The notes: generated from the sequence alone by a model not told the origin. Numbered from the stretch's first letter, positions 9,024 to 18,450 are shown. The stretch is DNA of 64,000 nt from Bacteroidales bacterium (GCA_020052415.1 JAGVPB010000013.1:124001-188000), one strand, 5' to 3'. Numbers and translations are program-made.

Positions 9024-9307
9024 ACTGGACTTTTCAAGCAAAAGAGGACTTAAAAAGTATTTCAGATTACATTTCAAGAGATTCAGTTCACTATGCAAAA
9101 CTTCATGTTAACAAAATTAGGACAAGGACAAAAATTTTAAAATCCCATTTTAAAATTGGCAAAATAGTTACAGAAATCGGTGACCAAAACATACGAGAGT
9201 TGATACAAGGAAATTACAGAATTATATACAAAATCGTTTCGGAAAACCAAATTGATATATTAACAATCCACCATTCAGCAAGAGATTTATCAGGAAGGTC
9301 AATTTAG
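9011..9307 (+). CDS. RelE/ParE-family toxin
   Basis: This 98-residue basic protein has the ParE/RelE fold signature: WTFQAKEDLKSISDYI (helical start after the first strand), an Arg-Lys rich middle, then the strand series IRELIQGNYRIIYKIV and ending DILTIHHSARDL. The NYRIIYKI and HHSARDL blocks are typical of ParE-like toxins, which either poison gyrase or cleave mRNA. Which target applies cannot be told from sequence. It is translationally coupled to the antitoxin-like gene by a 13-base overlap and is A+T rich. Confidence 0.87.
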   Translation: MVQINWTFQAKEDLKSISDYISRDSVHYAKLHVNKIRTRTKILKSHFKIGKIVTEIGDQNIRELIQGNYRIIYKIVSENQIDILTIHHSARDLSGRSI

Positions 9308-9353
9308 AAAATTCATTTATAAAACATTTACCTTCGCAATTTATATTTATTAA

Positions 9354-9968
9354 ATGACTTGGTTTTCGCGTATCGGCCTATATTTATTGTTTGTATTTTG
9401 GATACTGGTTCATACCGCAGGCCTCGGACAGAATTCAGCCGGTGAGGATTCTACCTTGAATATGTCTTCGAAAAAGAGAACAAGTGATACAATCGTCAAA
9501 AAGCACAATCCGACAAAAGCAAGCATTTATTCGATGGTGCTTCCAGGCCTGGGTCAGGCATATAATAAGAAATACTGGAAAATTCCTGTTGTTTATGCAG
9601 GATTTGGGGTGTTTTATTATTTCATACAATTTAACGACAAAGAATATAAAGCATGGCGGGCGGCCTATAACCATACATTACTGGACCCCGGTAACCTCGA
9701 ACCACCGGTAAATGATTATGAACTATTTTATGGCGACCGGGAAGATGTTTTGAGGGACCAAAAAGATTATTATCGCCGCAACCGTGACCTGACCTATATT
9801 TTAACAAGCATCTGGTACCTTCTGAACATTGTTGATGCAACTGTAGATGCCCACCTGTTTACCTGGGAGGTAGATGAAAACCTTTCTATGAAAATTGAAC
9901 CATCTTTTATTGATCCCATGCCCGGATACAACCTCAATGGAGGCGTCAGGCTTACATTAAAATTTTAA
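9354..9968 (+). CDS. DUF5683 domain membrane-associated protein
   Basis: This 204-residue protein has an N-terminal signal or anchor (WFSRIGLYLLFVFWILVHT), a linker, and the DUF5683 core (KASIYSMVLPGLGQAYNKKY at about residues 52-72, then a hydrophobic segment PVVYAGFGVFYYFIQF and WYLLNIVDATVDAHLF). The same gene follows parAB in many Bacteroidota genomes, often ahead of dapB and lepB, so a role in the cell envelope is usually assumed but unproven. A TACCTTCG box (9329-9336), one base off the -7 consensus, lies just upstream. It may provide its own promoter now that the toxin-antitoxin pair separates it from parB. Confidence 0.9.
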   Translation: MTWFSRIGLYLLFVFWILVHTAGLGQNSAGEDSTLNMSSKKRTSDTIVKKHNPTKASIYSMVLPGLGQAYNKKYWKIPVVYAGFGVFYYFIQFNDKEYKAWRAAYNHTLLDPGNLEPPVNDYELFYGDREDVLRDQKDYYRRNRDLTYILTSIWYLLNIVDATVDAHLFTWEVDENLSMKIEPSFIDPMPGYNLNGGVRLTLKF

Positions 9969-9974
9969 CTGATT

Positions 9975-10220
9975 CAGTCCACAAATTATACGAATGTCAC
10001 GAATCTACCATTTCAACCATTTCAGTCCACGAATTACACGAATGTCACGAATTTACCGATTCAACCAGTTCAACCGATTCAACTTATACACTTATACCGT
10101 TCACGTTCTGATTTCTCAGTTCTCAGTTCAACCAATTCAACAGATTCAACAAGCCAGTCGGCAACAATTCACCCAATAAACCGATTCAACCGAATCAAAC
10201 GATCATCCAATTCAACCGGT
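9975..10220 (+). repeat. 48-bp CCACGAATTACACGAAT repeat, second locus, with GATTCAACC 9-mers
   Basis: Two 48-bp units (9975-10022, 10023-10070) carry GTCCACGAATTACACGAAT or a close variant and share unit length and core with the block at 1634-1729. They are followed by GATTCAACC-type 9-mers, a TTCTCAGTTCTCAGTTC stretch and more 9-mers to about 10220. The block occupies the whole gap between the convergent DUF5683 and rluD-like genes. Confidence 0.8.
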
Positions 10221-10234
10221 CCGTATGCATCTTA

Positions 10235-11299
10235 TCAATAGTGCTCGTTGTTCAGTTTATGGACTGCATAATTTCTCCATTTATCAATCAGATCAGCCAT
10301 ATCCGGCGGCAATTTCGATTCAAAATATAAAGAAGATTGAAGGATGGGATGGATAAATCCCAGCGACTTTGCATGAAGCGCCTGCCGGGGACAAATTTTA
10401 AAGCAATTGCTGACAAACTGCTTGTATTTCGAAAAAGTCGTTCCTTTCAGTATCTCATTACCTCCATAAGTTTCATCATTAAAAAGCGGATGACCGATAT
10501 ATTTCATGTGAACCCTTATCTGATGGGTTCGGCCGGTTTCAAGTTCACATTCGATCAAGGTAACGTAGCCAAGGCGCTCAATGACTTTGTAATGCGTTAT
10601 GGCATGCTTACCAACATCCCCGTTTGGAAACACAGTAAAGACTTTTCTGTTGCGGGCGCTCCTTCCTATATGTCCTGTGATGGTTCCGCTGTTCATTTTT
10701 AAATCTCCCCAGACTACCGCCTGGTATTTCCGATTGATAGTATGCTGAAAAAACTGACTGGACAACAGTACCTGGGATCTTTCATTTTTTGCAACAAGCA
10801 TAACTCCAGATGTATCCTTATCAATACGATGTACCAAATAAGGCCCGACAGTGTTTTCTTTATTTCTTCCGTTGTTTTTTCTGAAATGGCCCATCAGTGC
10901 ATTAACAACGGTTCCGCGGTAATTGCCGTAAGCAGGATGCACCACCATTCCGGCCGGTTTATTAAGTACAATAAGGTCCCGGTCTTCAAACAGGATTTCG
11001 AGCGGAATATCTTCAGGGATCAATTCTATTTCACGCAATGGCTGTGTCATCATCACAGTGATCACATCATCCGGCTTTATATTATAAGATGGTTTAACCG
11101 TGTTCCCGTTAACCAGCACGTATCCTGCATTGGTAGCGATCTGTACCTTACTTCGGGAGGCATTCATTATCCTTGACATCAGAAATTTATCAATTCGTAG
11201 CAATCCCTGGCCTTTATCTACCTCGAACCTGAAATGTTCAAATAATTCCCGCTCGTCGTCCTGATAATTGTTGTTTTCCGTCTCTGTTTTTGATGTCAT
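10235..11299 (-). CDS. rluD: RluA/RluD-family 23S rRNA pseudouridine synthase
   Basis: The enzyme isomerises uridines to pseudouridine in large-subunit rRNA. This 354-residue protein has an N-terminal S4 RNA-binding domain (RIDKFLMSRIMNASRSKVQ at about 35-53, VNGNTVKPSYNI) and an RluA catalytic domain with NKPAGMVVHP (~113-122) and HRIDKDTSG (157-165), where D160 is the expected catalytic aspartate. ETGRTHQIRVHM follows. The product is most like RluD, but RluA-type paralogues have different uridine targets, so site specificity is inferred. In Bacteroidota this gene is commonly found near a PASTA protein and ddl, as here. Confidence 0.9.
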   Translation of the reverse strand: MTSKTETENNNYQDDERELFEHFRFEVDKGQGLLRIDKFLMSRIMNASRSKVQIATNAGYVLVNGNTVKPSYNIKPDDVITVMMTQPLREIELIPEDIPLEILFEDRDLIVLNKPAGMVVHPAYGNYRGTVVNALMGHFRKNNGRNKENTVGPYLVHRIDKDTSGVMLVAKNERSQVLLSSQFFQHTINRKYQAVVWGDLKMNSGTITGHIGRSARNRKVFTVFPNGDVGKHAITHYKVIERLGYVTLIECELETGRTHQIRVHMKYIGHPLFNDETYGGNEILKGTTFSKYKQFVSNCFKICPRQALHAKSLGFIHPILQSSLYFESKLPPDMADLIDKWRNYAVHKLNNEHY

Positions 11300-11434
11300 A
11301 TAATTGTTTTAACCACTAATGAAGGGTTGAAAAATGATTTCCAAACGATTGAATTAAGTACTAAGAAGTTAGTTAATGAGCCTTATGGATAAATCAATCG
11401 CTGCTGAATATTTACTTATTACTTTGTTCGGATT

Positions 11435-13567
11435 TCACTTTTTTTCAACAAGCATTTTAGTTGTATAATGCCTCGTATAAGCAGCATCAAAGATATCTAT
11501 AATATAAAAACCTGTATCAAGCCCTGAAATATCCAGGAATTCATTAAACTGTGCTGAATAAATCTTCCTGCCGTAAAGGTCAAAAATCCTCAGCGTAAGG
11601 TATTTTTTATAGTCCGGGTCGGAGAAATCTCCCGGCAATATAAGATTAACAAATTGAATATCGCCTGCAGGATTGGGATAAATTTTCAATTCGGACGGAT
11701 AGCTTTTCGTTGTTTCACCGGTGTCAGCTAATGCTTTGCCAAATAAAGGCCGTATCATCAGCGATCCGTCAAAAGGTGAATCTACCCATTGGCCATCGGT
11801 ATTATAAAAAGTTCTGCTTCTTGAATTGGTATTCTTATCAAATCCTATATTCAGGTTGTCGTTGCTTTTTTGGATCAACCCGATATAAAATACATCCACT
11901 CCCATTCTGATGATGTCGCTGAATAAGTATGTTGAGAACTCACCTGAACCTAAAAATACAGGCCGCTTGTTTTCCATCGTATCTATAAGTGTACCGGGCT
12001 TACCATTATTATCGGACCAAACGCCTATATCGAAGTTTTTTAGGTTATAATCACCCTGAACTTTATTGAAATAGATTTGAACTCCCCTCAAAGTATCCGT
12101 TGTCAATGTCCTGAACTGAACCACCATTTTTGTATTGTCTGACGACGCGCCATAGCTTCTTTCGGCCGTTGCGTCATCATACGCAAAATAATTGCTGAAG
12201 CGCTGAAGCGATTGAATTGTATCGCCTGCATTCAGTTCATCATTATTGAGAATTATATGATTCACGGTGTAATTTGCTGAATCAGTATCAAGGTAATCAA
12301 AATAACTATTGACCGGGATATTTGCAAAAGGACTGTATGAATTGATGTTCAGGTTAACAAACGGCTCCATTATATCAGTAAAACCGGGGTAATTAAATCC
12401 GGGCAGAAATTCACCGGACTCATCCTGCACGGTATAAGTATATGTACATGAATGCCCTGTCGAATCGAGATTATTTGCATATACAGTAATCGTATCAACC
12501 ATCATATCCTGATCGTAATGCCACATCGGTATAGAAGTATAAGGACTGAGCAGTGAATGCGCCGGCTGGACAAACCTGATTTCATCGGTATAGAAATCAG
12601 TCATTGATCTGCCTGTCCCCAAATAAACCTTATCAATATGCCAGTGGTCGGTATTGCTTTTCCAGCTGTTGATGACCGACAGGCTCCCGTAATTGAAAAA
12701 CCTGAACTGAAAATCGTTTCTTAACCACGCTGTATCGGTAACCGGGATCATTACTCTTTTAAAGTAAACATTATTTTGAACTAAAAAAGAATCAATAGCC
12801 TGCCCGCCCGCAGCCCAGATATTTTCCCATTCAGTTTCATTGACGAAAACGGAATCACATGGGATCATGAGAGAGTCATTATAGAAAAGAGTATCCGTCA
12901 GTAAATACCACATGCTCGTATCGCAAATTAATGGAGGCTGAATATGAGACCCGGGTAAGGCAAACTCATCGGGATTGTTAATAAAATCAAATCCATAAAC
13001 CTTAATGGAGTCCAGATAAGAAAAAATTAAATCATCGGTATAATGTCCGAATTGCAAAACAAGTGAGTCATTCGGCAGCGGAACATCTCCCAGACCCTGT
13101 GGCTGGTAATAAAAACTGAGATAAATAGAATCTGCGGCTGTTGTTTTCCAAAGGCCGTTATGGTTCTCATCAAATACGGAATCCAGTCGTAAAGGATAAG
13201 AAGTCAGATAATCAGCGACAAAGGGAAAAGTGCTTGCGCTTGAATATATATCTCCTTCGGAATTCAGCACATCCATAGTTGCAACACCATAATCCACAGG
13301 GAAAATTGGATATTGGGCATTAATGTAGGCATTAATATCAGTCCATTTCGTAGTGTCAGGATAAATACTGTTGTAAGAAAAATCATCTTTAAATGGCGGG
13401 TAAATACTTTGATAGGTCTTTACAGAAGACTTCCATGCCGGTAAACCAGGATTCTTTTCCAGATAATCTTTTATTACCGGATTGGATCCTATTCCCGAAA
13501 GGTAAACCTGTCCGAATGAAGACACAGGCATCAGGAAAATTAAAATATATTTAATAAGTGTTTTCAT
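11435..13567 (-). CDS. secreted T9SS type A cargo protein, function unknown
   Basis: This 710-residue protein has a signal peptide (MKTLIKYILIFLMPVSSFGQ). Most of the chain is beta-rich, with many Asp, Asn and Tyr residues, like stacked Ig or jelly-roll domains. The last ~80 residues are a type A sorting domain (IYPNPAG at ~637-643, RIFDLYGRKIYS, DTGFYIIDIF and KMLVEKK). It is therefore predicted to cross the outer membrane through the T9SS and be attached or released. It follows the PASTA gene by only three bases, so they form one transcription unit. This linkage of cargo, PASTA protein, RluD and Ddl looks conserved rather than random, and an envelope-related role is plausible. No catalytic motif was recognised. 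Confidence 0.82.
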   Translation of the reverse strand: MKTLIKYILIFLMPVSSFGQVYLSGIGSNPVIKDYLEKNPGLPAWKSSVKTYQSIYPPFKDDFSYNSIYPDTTKWTDINAYINAQYPIFPVDYGVATMDVLNSEGDIYSSASTFPFVADYLTSYPLRLDSVFDENHNGLWKTTAADSIYLSFYYQPQGLGDVPLPNDSLVLQFGHYTDDLIFSYLDSIKVYGFDFINNPDEFALPGSHIQPPLICDTSMWYLLTDTLFYNDSLMIPCDSVFVNETEWENIWAAGGQAIDSFLVQNNVYFKRVMIPVTDTAWLRNDFQFRFFNYGSLSVINSWKSNTDHWHIDKVYLGTGRSMTDFYTDEIRFVQPAHSLLSPYTSIPMWHYDQDMMVDTITVYANNLDSTGHSCTYTYTVQDESGEFLPGFNYPGFTDIMEPFVNLNINSYSPFANIPVNSYFDYLDTDSANYTVNHIILNNDELNAGDTIQSLQRFSNYFAYDDATAERSYGASSDNTKMVVQFRTLTTDTLRGVQIYFNKVQGDYNLKNFDIGVWSDNNGKPGTLIDTMENKRPVFLGSGEFSTYLFSDIIRMGVDVFYIGLIQKSNDNLNIGFDKNTNSRSRTFYNTDGQWVDSPFDGSLMIRPLFGKALADTGETTKSYPSELKIYPNPAGDIQFVNLILPGDFSDPDYKKYLTLRIFDLYGRKIYSAQFNEFLDISGLDTGFYIIDIFDAAYTRHYTTKMLVEKK

Positions 13568-13570
13568 ATT

Positions 13571-14443
13571 TTAAAATACCTCCGCAGAGTCATATTCAAG
13601 ACTGTCGGCCTGCAATGTATCCTGCGACAAGGTTTCAATATATTCATCAAAATCGAACAGATCATCCGATTTATACCATAAATGAATGGAATCGCCCGGG
13701 AAGCAGGGAATATCCGAATTCCATAACGGATCCTGCATATAAACCCTTGAAGTTTCGTCCATGATGCTGTCAATATAAACTTCCTGTCCAAGATTAAAAG
13801 AAGCGGCATTAATATTATGAATCGCTTCCTGTCTTGTTTTTCCGATTAAAAAAGGAACAGGGATTTTATACTGACTGCCACCCGATCCAACCATAAGGTC
13901 AATCACTGAACCCTTTAAAATTGTATCGCCGGGCATGATTGTATCTCCATTGTAAAATTGTTCCAAAACAGCATTTTTATCAAAACTCGGTACATAGATC
14001 AATTTGCCTGTTTTAAGCTTTGCCGAACCGATGATATTGATCGCCTGCCTTAAGGTCAGGTCTTTCAAGTCGGGCATAAGAACCATTTCGGGCAGGGAGG
14101 CTACAATAGTAACATAGATGTTTCGTCCCTTTTTCACTTTTGAACCTGCTGCCGGATCCTGTATAACGACAGACCCGCTTTTGTGAACTTCATCAAACAT
14201 TGAATCTATCACAAAAAAGTCAAATTGATCATTATATCCCACCGATTCTATTTCCGATATTGTCCGCCCATGAAAATCAGGGACAATAAGTTCTTCACCA
14301 TGGCCGGTATAAATATTTATGAACTTAAATAATAACAATAACAGTAAAATGAGTAAAACTATTGCCGCACCAAGATGATAAACAAATTTTTTACTGAAAA
14401 AAAAGGCAATTAAACCACCTCCTGCTGAATTTGATTTTTGCAT
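13571..14443 (-). CDS. PASTA-domain membrane protein
   Basis: From the ATG at 14443 the protein has 290 residues: a short cytoplasmic Ser/Gly segment, one membrane helix (LGAAIVLLILLLLLLFKFI at about 23-41) and three PASTA repeats outside the membrane (VPDFHGRTISEIES, MPDLKDLTLRQAIN, VPFLIGKTRQEAI), then an acidic tail. PASTA domains bind muropeptides or peptidoglycan-related ligands. Unlike the Firmicute versions there is no kinase domain, as is usual in Bacteroidota. The frame is open up to an ATG at 14611, but that 56-residue extension looks unlike the family and contains an exact TATCTTTG promoter box, so I prefer 14443. It is divergent from ddl. Confidence 0.85.
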   Translation of the reverse strand: MQKSNSAGGGLIAFFFSKKFVYHLGAAIVLLILLLLLLFKFINIYTGHGEELIVPDFHGRTISEIESVGYNDQFDFFVIDSMFDEVHKSGSVVIQDPAAGSKVKKGRNIYVTIVASLPEMVLMPDLKDLTLRQAINIIGSAKLKTGKLIYVPSFDKNAVLEQFYNGDTIMPGDTILKGSVIDLMVGSGGSQYKIPVPFLIGKTRQEAIHNINAASFNLGQEVYIDSIMDETSRVYMQDPLWNSDIPCFPGDSIHLWYKSDDLFDFDEYIETLSQDTLQADSLEYDSAEVF

Positions 14444-14518
14444 TCGCCTGCTGAATTCTTTCTTCTTTCGTAAATAAATCCAATAACTTTGAAACTTTTC
14501 CTTTATTGCTTCAGTGCA

Positions 14519-14526
14519 CAAAGATA
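14519..14526 (-). promoter_or_regulatory. candidate -7 box of the PASTA operon
   Basis: On the minus strand TATCTTTG fits TAnnTTTG, about 75 bases before the preferred start at 14443. No clear -33 element is visible. It would be inside the coding region if translation began at 14611. Confidence 0.35.
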
Positions 14527-14658
14527 TACTCTTTCTTATCAGGTCAGTAAAAAATACCGGTTCCAATAAACTGTTTATTTTTGTCTGAAAATTAAGTTCC
14601 GGATATACCATCAGAGGACTTTGTCCGGTTCGTTGTTAAAAAATGTAATAGTTCCTTT

Positions 14659-15654
14659 ATGCAGAAATTAAATATCGCAATTGTTAGCGGAGGCGATTCG
14701 GGTGAATTTGAAATATCAATGCAGAGCGGTGATGTCGTTAAAAAGTATATTGATCCCAATAAATATAAAATTTATCCGATCCGAATGAAGGGTCAGGAAT
14801 GGCAGTATGAATGCAAAAATCAGAATGTTTATCCCATCGATAAAAATGATTTTACCATTGAGATGCCGGGCGAAAAAGTGAGGTTCGATTGCGTATTTAT
14901 TGCCATTCACGGCACACCCGGGGAAGACGGTAAGCTGCAGGGTTATTTCGATATGCTTGGAATACCTTACACTTCCTGTGATCATGTGACCTCCGCCCTA
15001 ACCTTTAACAAGTATTTCTGCAAAAATTATATCAGCAATTTTGGTGTTAGAACCGCAAAGTCTGTTTATATAACAAATCCTGAACAAGCTGATCCGGGAC
15101 ATATTTTAAACCAGCTCTCCCTTCCAGTATTTGTAAAACCGAATAACGGAGGATCGAGTGTCGGAATGTCGAAGGTGAATAAGCCGGAAGAACTGGAGCC
15201 AGCTATTGTAAAGGCTTTTGAGCAAGATGATGAAATCCTTGTAGAAGAATTTATAAAAGGCAGGGAAATAACCTGTGGTGTTCTCAAGTATAATCACAAA
15301 ACACTTGTCCTTCCTGTTACTGAAATAATTAGCAAAAAGGAATATTTTGATTATGAAGCCAAATACACACCCAACCTTTCCGAAGAGGTGGTTCCTGCAC
15401 AAATTTCTGACAAGATGTATAACGAATGCCAGGAAACATCAGCAATTCTTTATGGAAAACTAAATTGCAAGGGTGTGGTTAGGTTCGATTATATTTTCAA
15501 TGATGATGGCATTTATTTTCTTGAAGTTAACACCGTTCCCGGCCTGACAGAAGCAAGCATTGTCCCGAAAATGGCAAAATGCTACGGGCTTACTCTTCAG
15601 CAGCTTTTCAGCATGCTGGTGGAGGAATCTTTACTCAAGTCCGTTCAACAATGA
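14659..15654 (+). CDS. ddl: D-alanine--D-alanine ligase
   Basis: Ddl makes the D-Ala-D-Ala dipeptide of peptidoglycan using ATP in the cytoplasm. The 331-residue protein shows the ATP-grasp order: N-terminal AIVSGGDSGEFEISMQSG, the glycine loop and IAIHGTPGEDGKLQGYFDML (about residues 86-105), LPVFVKPNNGGSSVGMSKV, the GREITCGVL block and the metal-binding YFLEVNTVPGLTEASIVPKM near the end. Length is normal. It is transcribed away from the PASTA gene, with 215 bases between the preferred starts, linking two peptidoglycan functions. Confidence 0.94.
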   Translation: MQKLNIAIVSGGDSGEFEISMQSGDVVKKYIDPNKYKIYPIRMKGQEWQYECKNQNVYPIDKNDFTIEMPGEKVRFDCVFIAIHGTPGEDGKLQGYFDMLGIPYTSCDHVTSALTFNKYFCKNYISNFGVRTAKSVYITNPEQADPGHILNQLSLPVFVKPNNGGSSVGMSKVNKPEELEPAIVKAFEQDDEILVEEFIKGREITCGVLKYNHKTLVLPVTEIISKKEYFDYEAKYTPNLSEEVVPAQISDKMYNECQETSAILYGKLNCKGVVRFDYIFNDDGIYFLEVNTVPGLTEASIVPKMAKCYGLTLQQLFSMLVEESLLKSVQQ

Positions 15655-15940
15655 GTCAAAGCAATCTCTTTTGGAAAAATTTGTGAAAAAATTATTCCCT
15701 CTCTGACAGCTATTTAATTCTTAAATCTGTCTTGGTATATAATTCAGTAATTGGGCAGCAGTGAAATTTATGCTCATCTGTTGAACTGTCGGCACTAACT
15801 ATTGATTATTTTGTATTTTTAGGCACTCCGTTAGAATCGGATAATTGGAATTAATTATGTAACAGGAGCCCCTTTCTTATTCAATTCCGTTTATAATAAC
15901 GCGGATTAATTTTATGAACTTAATAAAACAATTGCCAGGT

Positions 15941-18250
15941 ATGAAAAGAATTATCCTTTTAATCACATCTCTGATCATCAGCCATACACTTGTTCTTTCG
16001 CAGGGGTGTCTTCCTGATGGTATAATTTTTACACTCCAGTCGGAAATTGATAGCTTTCAGTACAATTATCCGGGATGCACGATCATCGAAGGAGATGTTA
16101 TTATCAGTGGCGACAGCATCACTAATCTCAACGGATTGGACGTATTGACTTCTGTAATGGGATTGGTCAACATTACCGGCAACGACACACTCTATAATCT
16201 TTCAGGACTGGAAAATCTTACTGCAGTAGGCGGGGACCTTATTATTAACAGCAATGATACACTCGGTAACGTGACAGGACTTGATGGCCTCGCTGATATT
16301 GGTGGAGACCTTGTAATAAGCAAGAATGTCCGTCTCCTCAATCTGAATGAACTTAACACTCTGAATACCGTGGGCGGAAGTGTTTATATTGAGGATAATG
16401 ATTCTTTAACAAGCCTGATGGGATTAAATAAACTGACAACTATTGGCGAGGACCTGGAAATAAATTTAAATAATCTTCTGCCAAATCTGGATGGATTGTA
16501 TAGTCTTACCGCAATACCTGGTAATCTCAGGGTTTCGGGAAATTACTCAATGATTTCACTCACGGGATTAGAACAAGTAGCCTCTGTTGACGGCGAAATT
16601 GAAATAAGCTACAATTATTCTCTTAGCAGTTTGGAAGGTTTGGGAAGTTTTACCGAACTGGAAAATGATTTGATCATACTGGAAAACATGTCGTTATTAA
16701 GCTTAACAGGACTGGAGGATTTATCTTTGATTAATACCAACCTTTTGATCAGGGGTAACAAAAGCCTCACCAGCCTGACAGGATTGGAAGGATTAACAGC
16801 AATCGGGGAAAATCTTACTTTGTATAATAATGATTCCTTAACAGACTTAGCCGGGTTGACTAACCTTATCAGTATCGGAGATAAATTTTCCATTACCGGA
16901 AATAATGATCTTATTGAGCTCACAGGAATAGATAGTTTGATCTATATCGGCGGTGAGTTGGAAATAAATTCAAACTATTCACTTACCAACCTTGTCGGAC
17001 TCGAACATTTTACAACCTTAATGAGTAACCTGAAGATATTATCAAACTCTTCACTCACCACTCTTCATGGATTGGAAAATTTATCCGCTGTTAACGGAAG
17101 CCTTTGGATCTATGACAATGATAAACTCCATTCGCCTCAGGGACTCGAAAACCTGACTGCCGTGGGACTTGAACTTTTTATATATAATAATGATACGATC
17201 GTTAATTTAACCGGATTGGATAGTCTGAATTATGTCGGTGTAGATTTAATAATTAGTGGAAATAAATCGCTGACCGGTTTTACAGGACTCGAAAATCTTT
17301 CATTTATCGGAGGCTCAGTGGAAATCAGGTCAAACCAAATTTTAACCAATCTCAACGGATTGAGATTTACTGTACTTCAGAACGACCTCAAAATACTGGA
17401 AAACCCTGCCCTTACTTCCCTGACCGGACTTGAAAATTTAACCGCTGTCAATGGAGGTATCCGACTTTATTACAACAATCAGCTTGCAAATCTTACCGGG
17501 CTCAATAACCTGACAACTCTCGGCGGAGGTCTCAGGATAGAAAATAATAACGGACTGAATAATCTGTCAGGACTGGACAATCTGCTTAATTTCGGAGGCG
17601 AGTTTTATATTAAAGAAAATTCCGGGCTGGTAAGCCTGGCCGGTATGAATAACCTTACATCTATTGAAGGATTGCTGAATATCAGTGGCAATAGCTCCCT
17701 GGGCAGCCTGACGGAATTAAGCGGACTGACCTCACTGGCCGGCGACCTGATCATAAGTGGTAACTCCATACTTACAAGCCTTATTGGGATTCATAATATT
17801 GCAGCTGTCAGCATAACAGGTTTGTACATCCATAATAATGCAACTCTTTCAACTTGTGCTGTTAAATGTATCTGTGCTTATCTGGAACTTCCCAACGGGC
17901 CGATTGTAATAAACCAGAATGCACCCGGCTGTGATGATGTAGAGGAAATTACTGCGTTTTGCGATACCATAGGAGTTTCTGATAATACCTTAAATGAGGG
18001 ATTTTCAGTTTATCCCAATCCATTTAATAATTCGATATATATCGAATATATTTCCGAAGATGTCTCCCCGGTTGAAATAACAATTTTAAACCAACTTGGG
18101 CAGGTAAAAGAATTTCAGGTAATTGAAAATCAAACCAAGGGTAATCACCAAATGGAATGGGATGCAAAAGCACTGCCTGCGGGTGTGTATTATTGCCGGA
18201 TCAATACCGGCAGCCAGGTCAGGTCAATAAAAATTATTAAAACGAAATGA
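15941..18250 (+). CDS. secreted leucine-rich repeat T9SS type A cargo
   Basis: This 769-residue protein has a signal peptide (MKRIILLITSLIISHTLVLSQ), then a short cap with CLPDGIIF. About 24 consecutive repeats of ~24 residues follow, with the pattern LTSLTGLENLTAVGGDLTI..N.S (residues ~45-620). A Cys-rich end cap (TCAVKCICAYL) and a type A sorting domain (YPNPFNN, then GVYYCRIN and IKIIKTK) complete it. The repeats resemble receptor-L/leucine-rich solenoids used for surface binding, but the ligand is unknown. An ATG at 15914 would add nine residues. The short paralogue at 20163 begins in the same way as the 15941 start, so I chose that. The 259-base gap before it shows no gene and no convincing promoter. 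Confidence 0.85.
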   Translation: MKRIILLITSLIISHTLVLSQGCLPDGIIFTLQSEIDSFQYNYPGCTIIEGDVIISGDSITNLNGLDVLTSVMGLVNITGNDTLYNLSGLENLTAVGGDLIINSNDTLGNVTGLDGLADIGGDLVISKNVRLLNLNELNTLNTVGGSVYIEDNDSLTSLMGLNKLTTIGEDLEINLNNLLPNLDGLYSLTAIPGNLRVSGNYSMISLTGLEQVASVDGEIEISYNYSLSSLEGLGSFTELENDLIILENMSLLSLTGLEDLSLINTNLLIRGNKSLTSLTGLEGLTAIGENLTLYNNDSLTDLAGLTNLISIGDKFSITGNNDLIELTGIDSLIYIGGELEINSNYSLTNLVGLEHFTTLMSNLKILSNSSLTTLHGLENLSAVNGSLWIYDNDKLHSPQGLENLTAVGLELFIYNNDTIVNLTGLDSLNYVGVDLIISGNKSLTGFTGLENLSFIGGSVEIRSNQILTNLNGLRFTVLQNDLKILENPALTSLTGLENLTAVNGGIRLYYNNQLANLTGLNNLTTLGGGLRIENNNGLNNLSGLDNLLNFGGEFYIKENSGLVSLAGMNNLTSIEGLLNISGNSSLGSLTELSGLTSLAGDLIISGNSILTSLIGIHNIAAVSITGLYIHNNATLSTCAVKCICAYLELPNGPIVINQNAPGCDDVEEITAFCDTIGVSDNTLNEGFSVYPNPFNNSIYIEYISEDVSPVEITILNQLGQVKEFQVIENQTKGNHQMEWDAKALPAGVYYCRINTGSQVRSIKIIKTK

Positions 18251-18308
18251 TCTTGCTCACAGGTCACCGGAGCATTTTAAAGATTTAAAAACATTTCACA
18301 GCTTTCCG

Positions 18309-18325
18309 ACTGACGTTCAGTTTTT
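18309..18325 (+). terminator. weak intrinsic terminator candidate after the repeat protein
   Basis: ACTGA-CGT-TCAGT forms a five-pair hairpin followed by TTTT. The stem is short, so this is tentative. Confidence 0.25.
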
Positions 18326-18442
18326 CTGATTTCGTGCAATGTATCCTGTTTGAAAAACATAGCTCTCCTGCAATTGTTACTATTTTCAGGTTATGTATTA
18401 TTTCAGGCATTATGCATGAGTATGCATACCGCTTACTTTTTA

Positions 18443-18450
18443 TAAGTTTG
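18443..18450 (+). promoter_or_regulatory. -7 box of the aldehyde dehydrogenase gene
   Basis: TAAGTTTG fits TAnnTTTG and lies 22 bases before the ATG at 18472. It falls inside the longer open frame starting near 18334, which supports the shorter protein. No clear -33 element is present. Confidence 0.45.

Noticed and set aside
9994-10179. 61-codon plus-strand frame after the DUF5683 gene
   Set aside because: It is the translated 48-bp repeat and GATTCAACC words; the same unit at 1634 is open in a different orientation, so the frame is a by-product of the repeat length.
15941-18250. 72-base DNA periodicity of the leucine-rich repeats as a satellite or CRISPR
   Set aside because: It is explained by a coding repeat of 24 residues, with the reading frame kept throughout.
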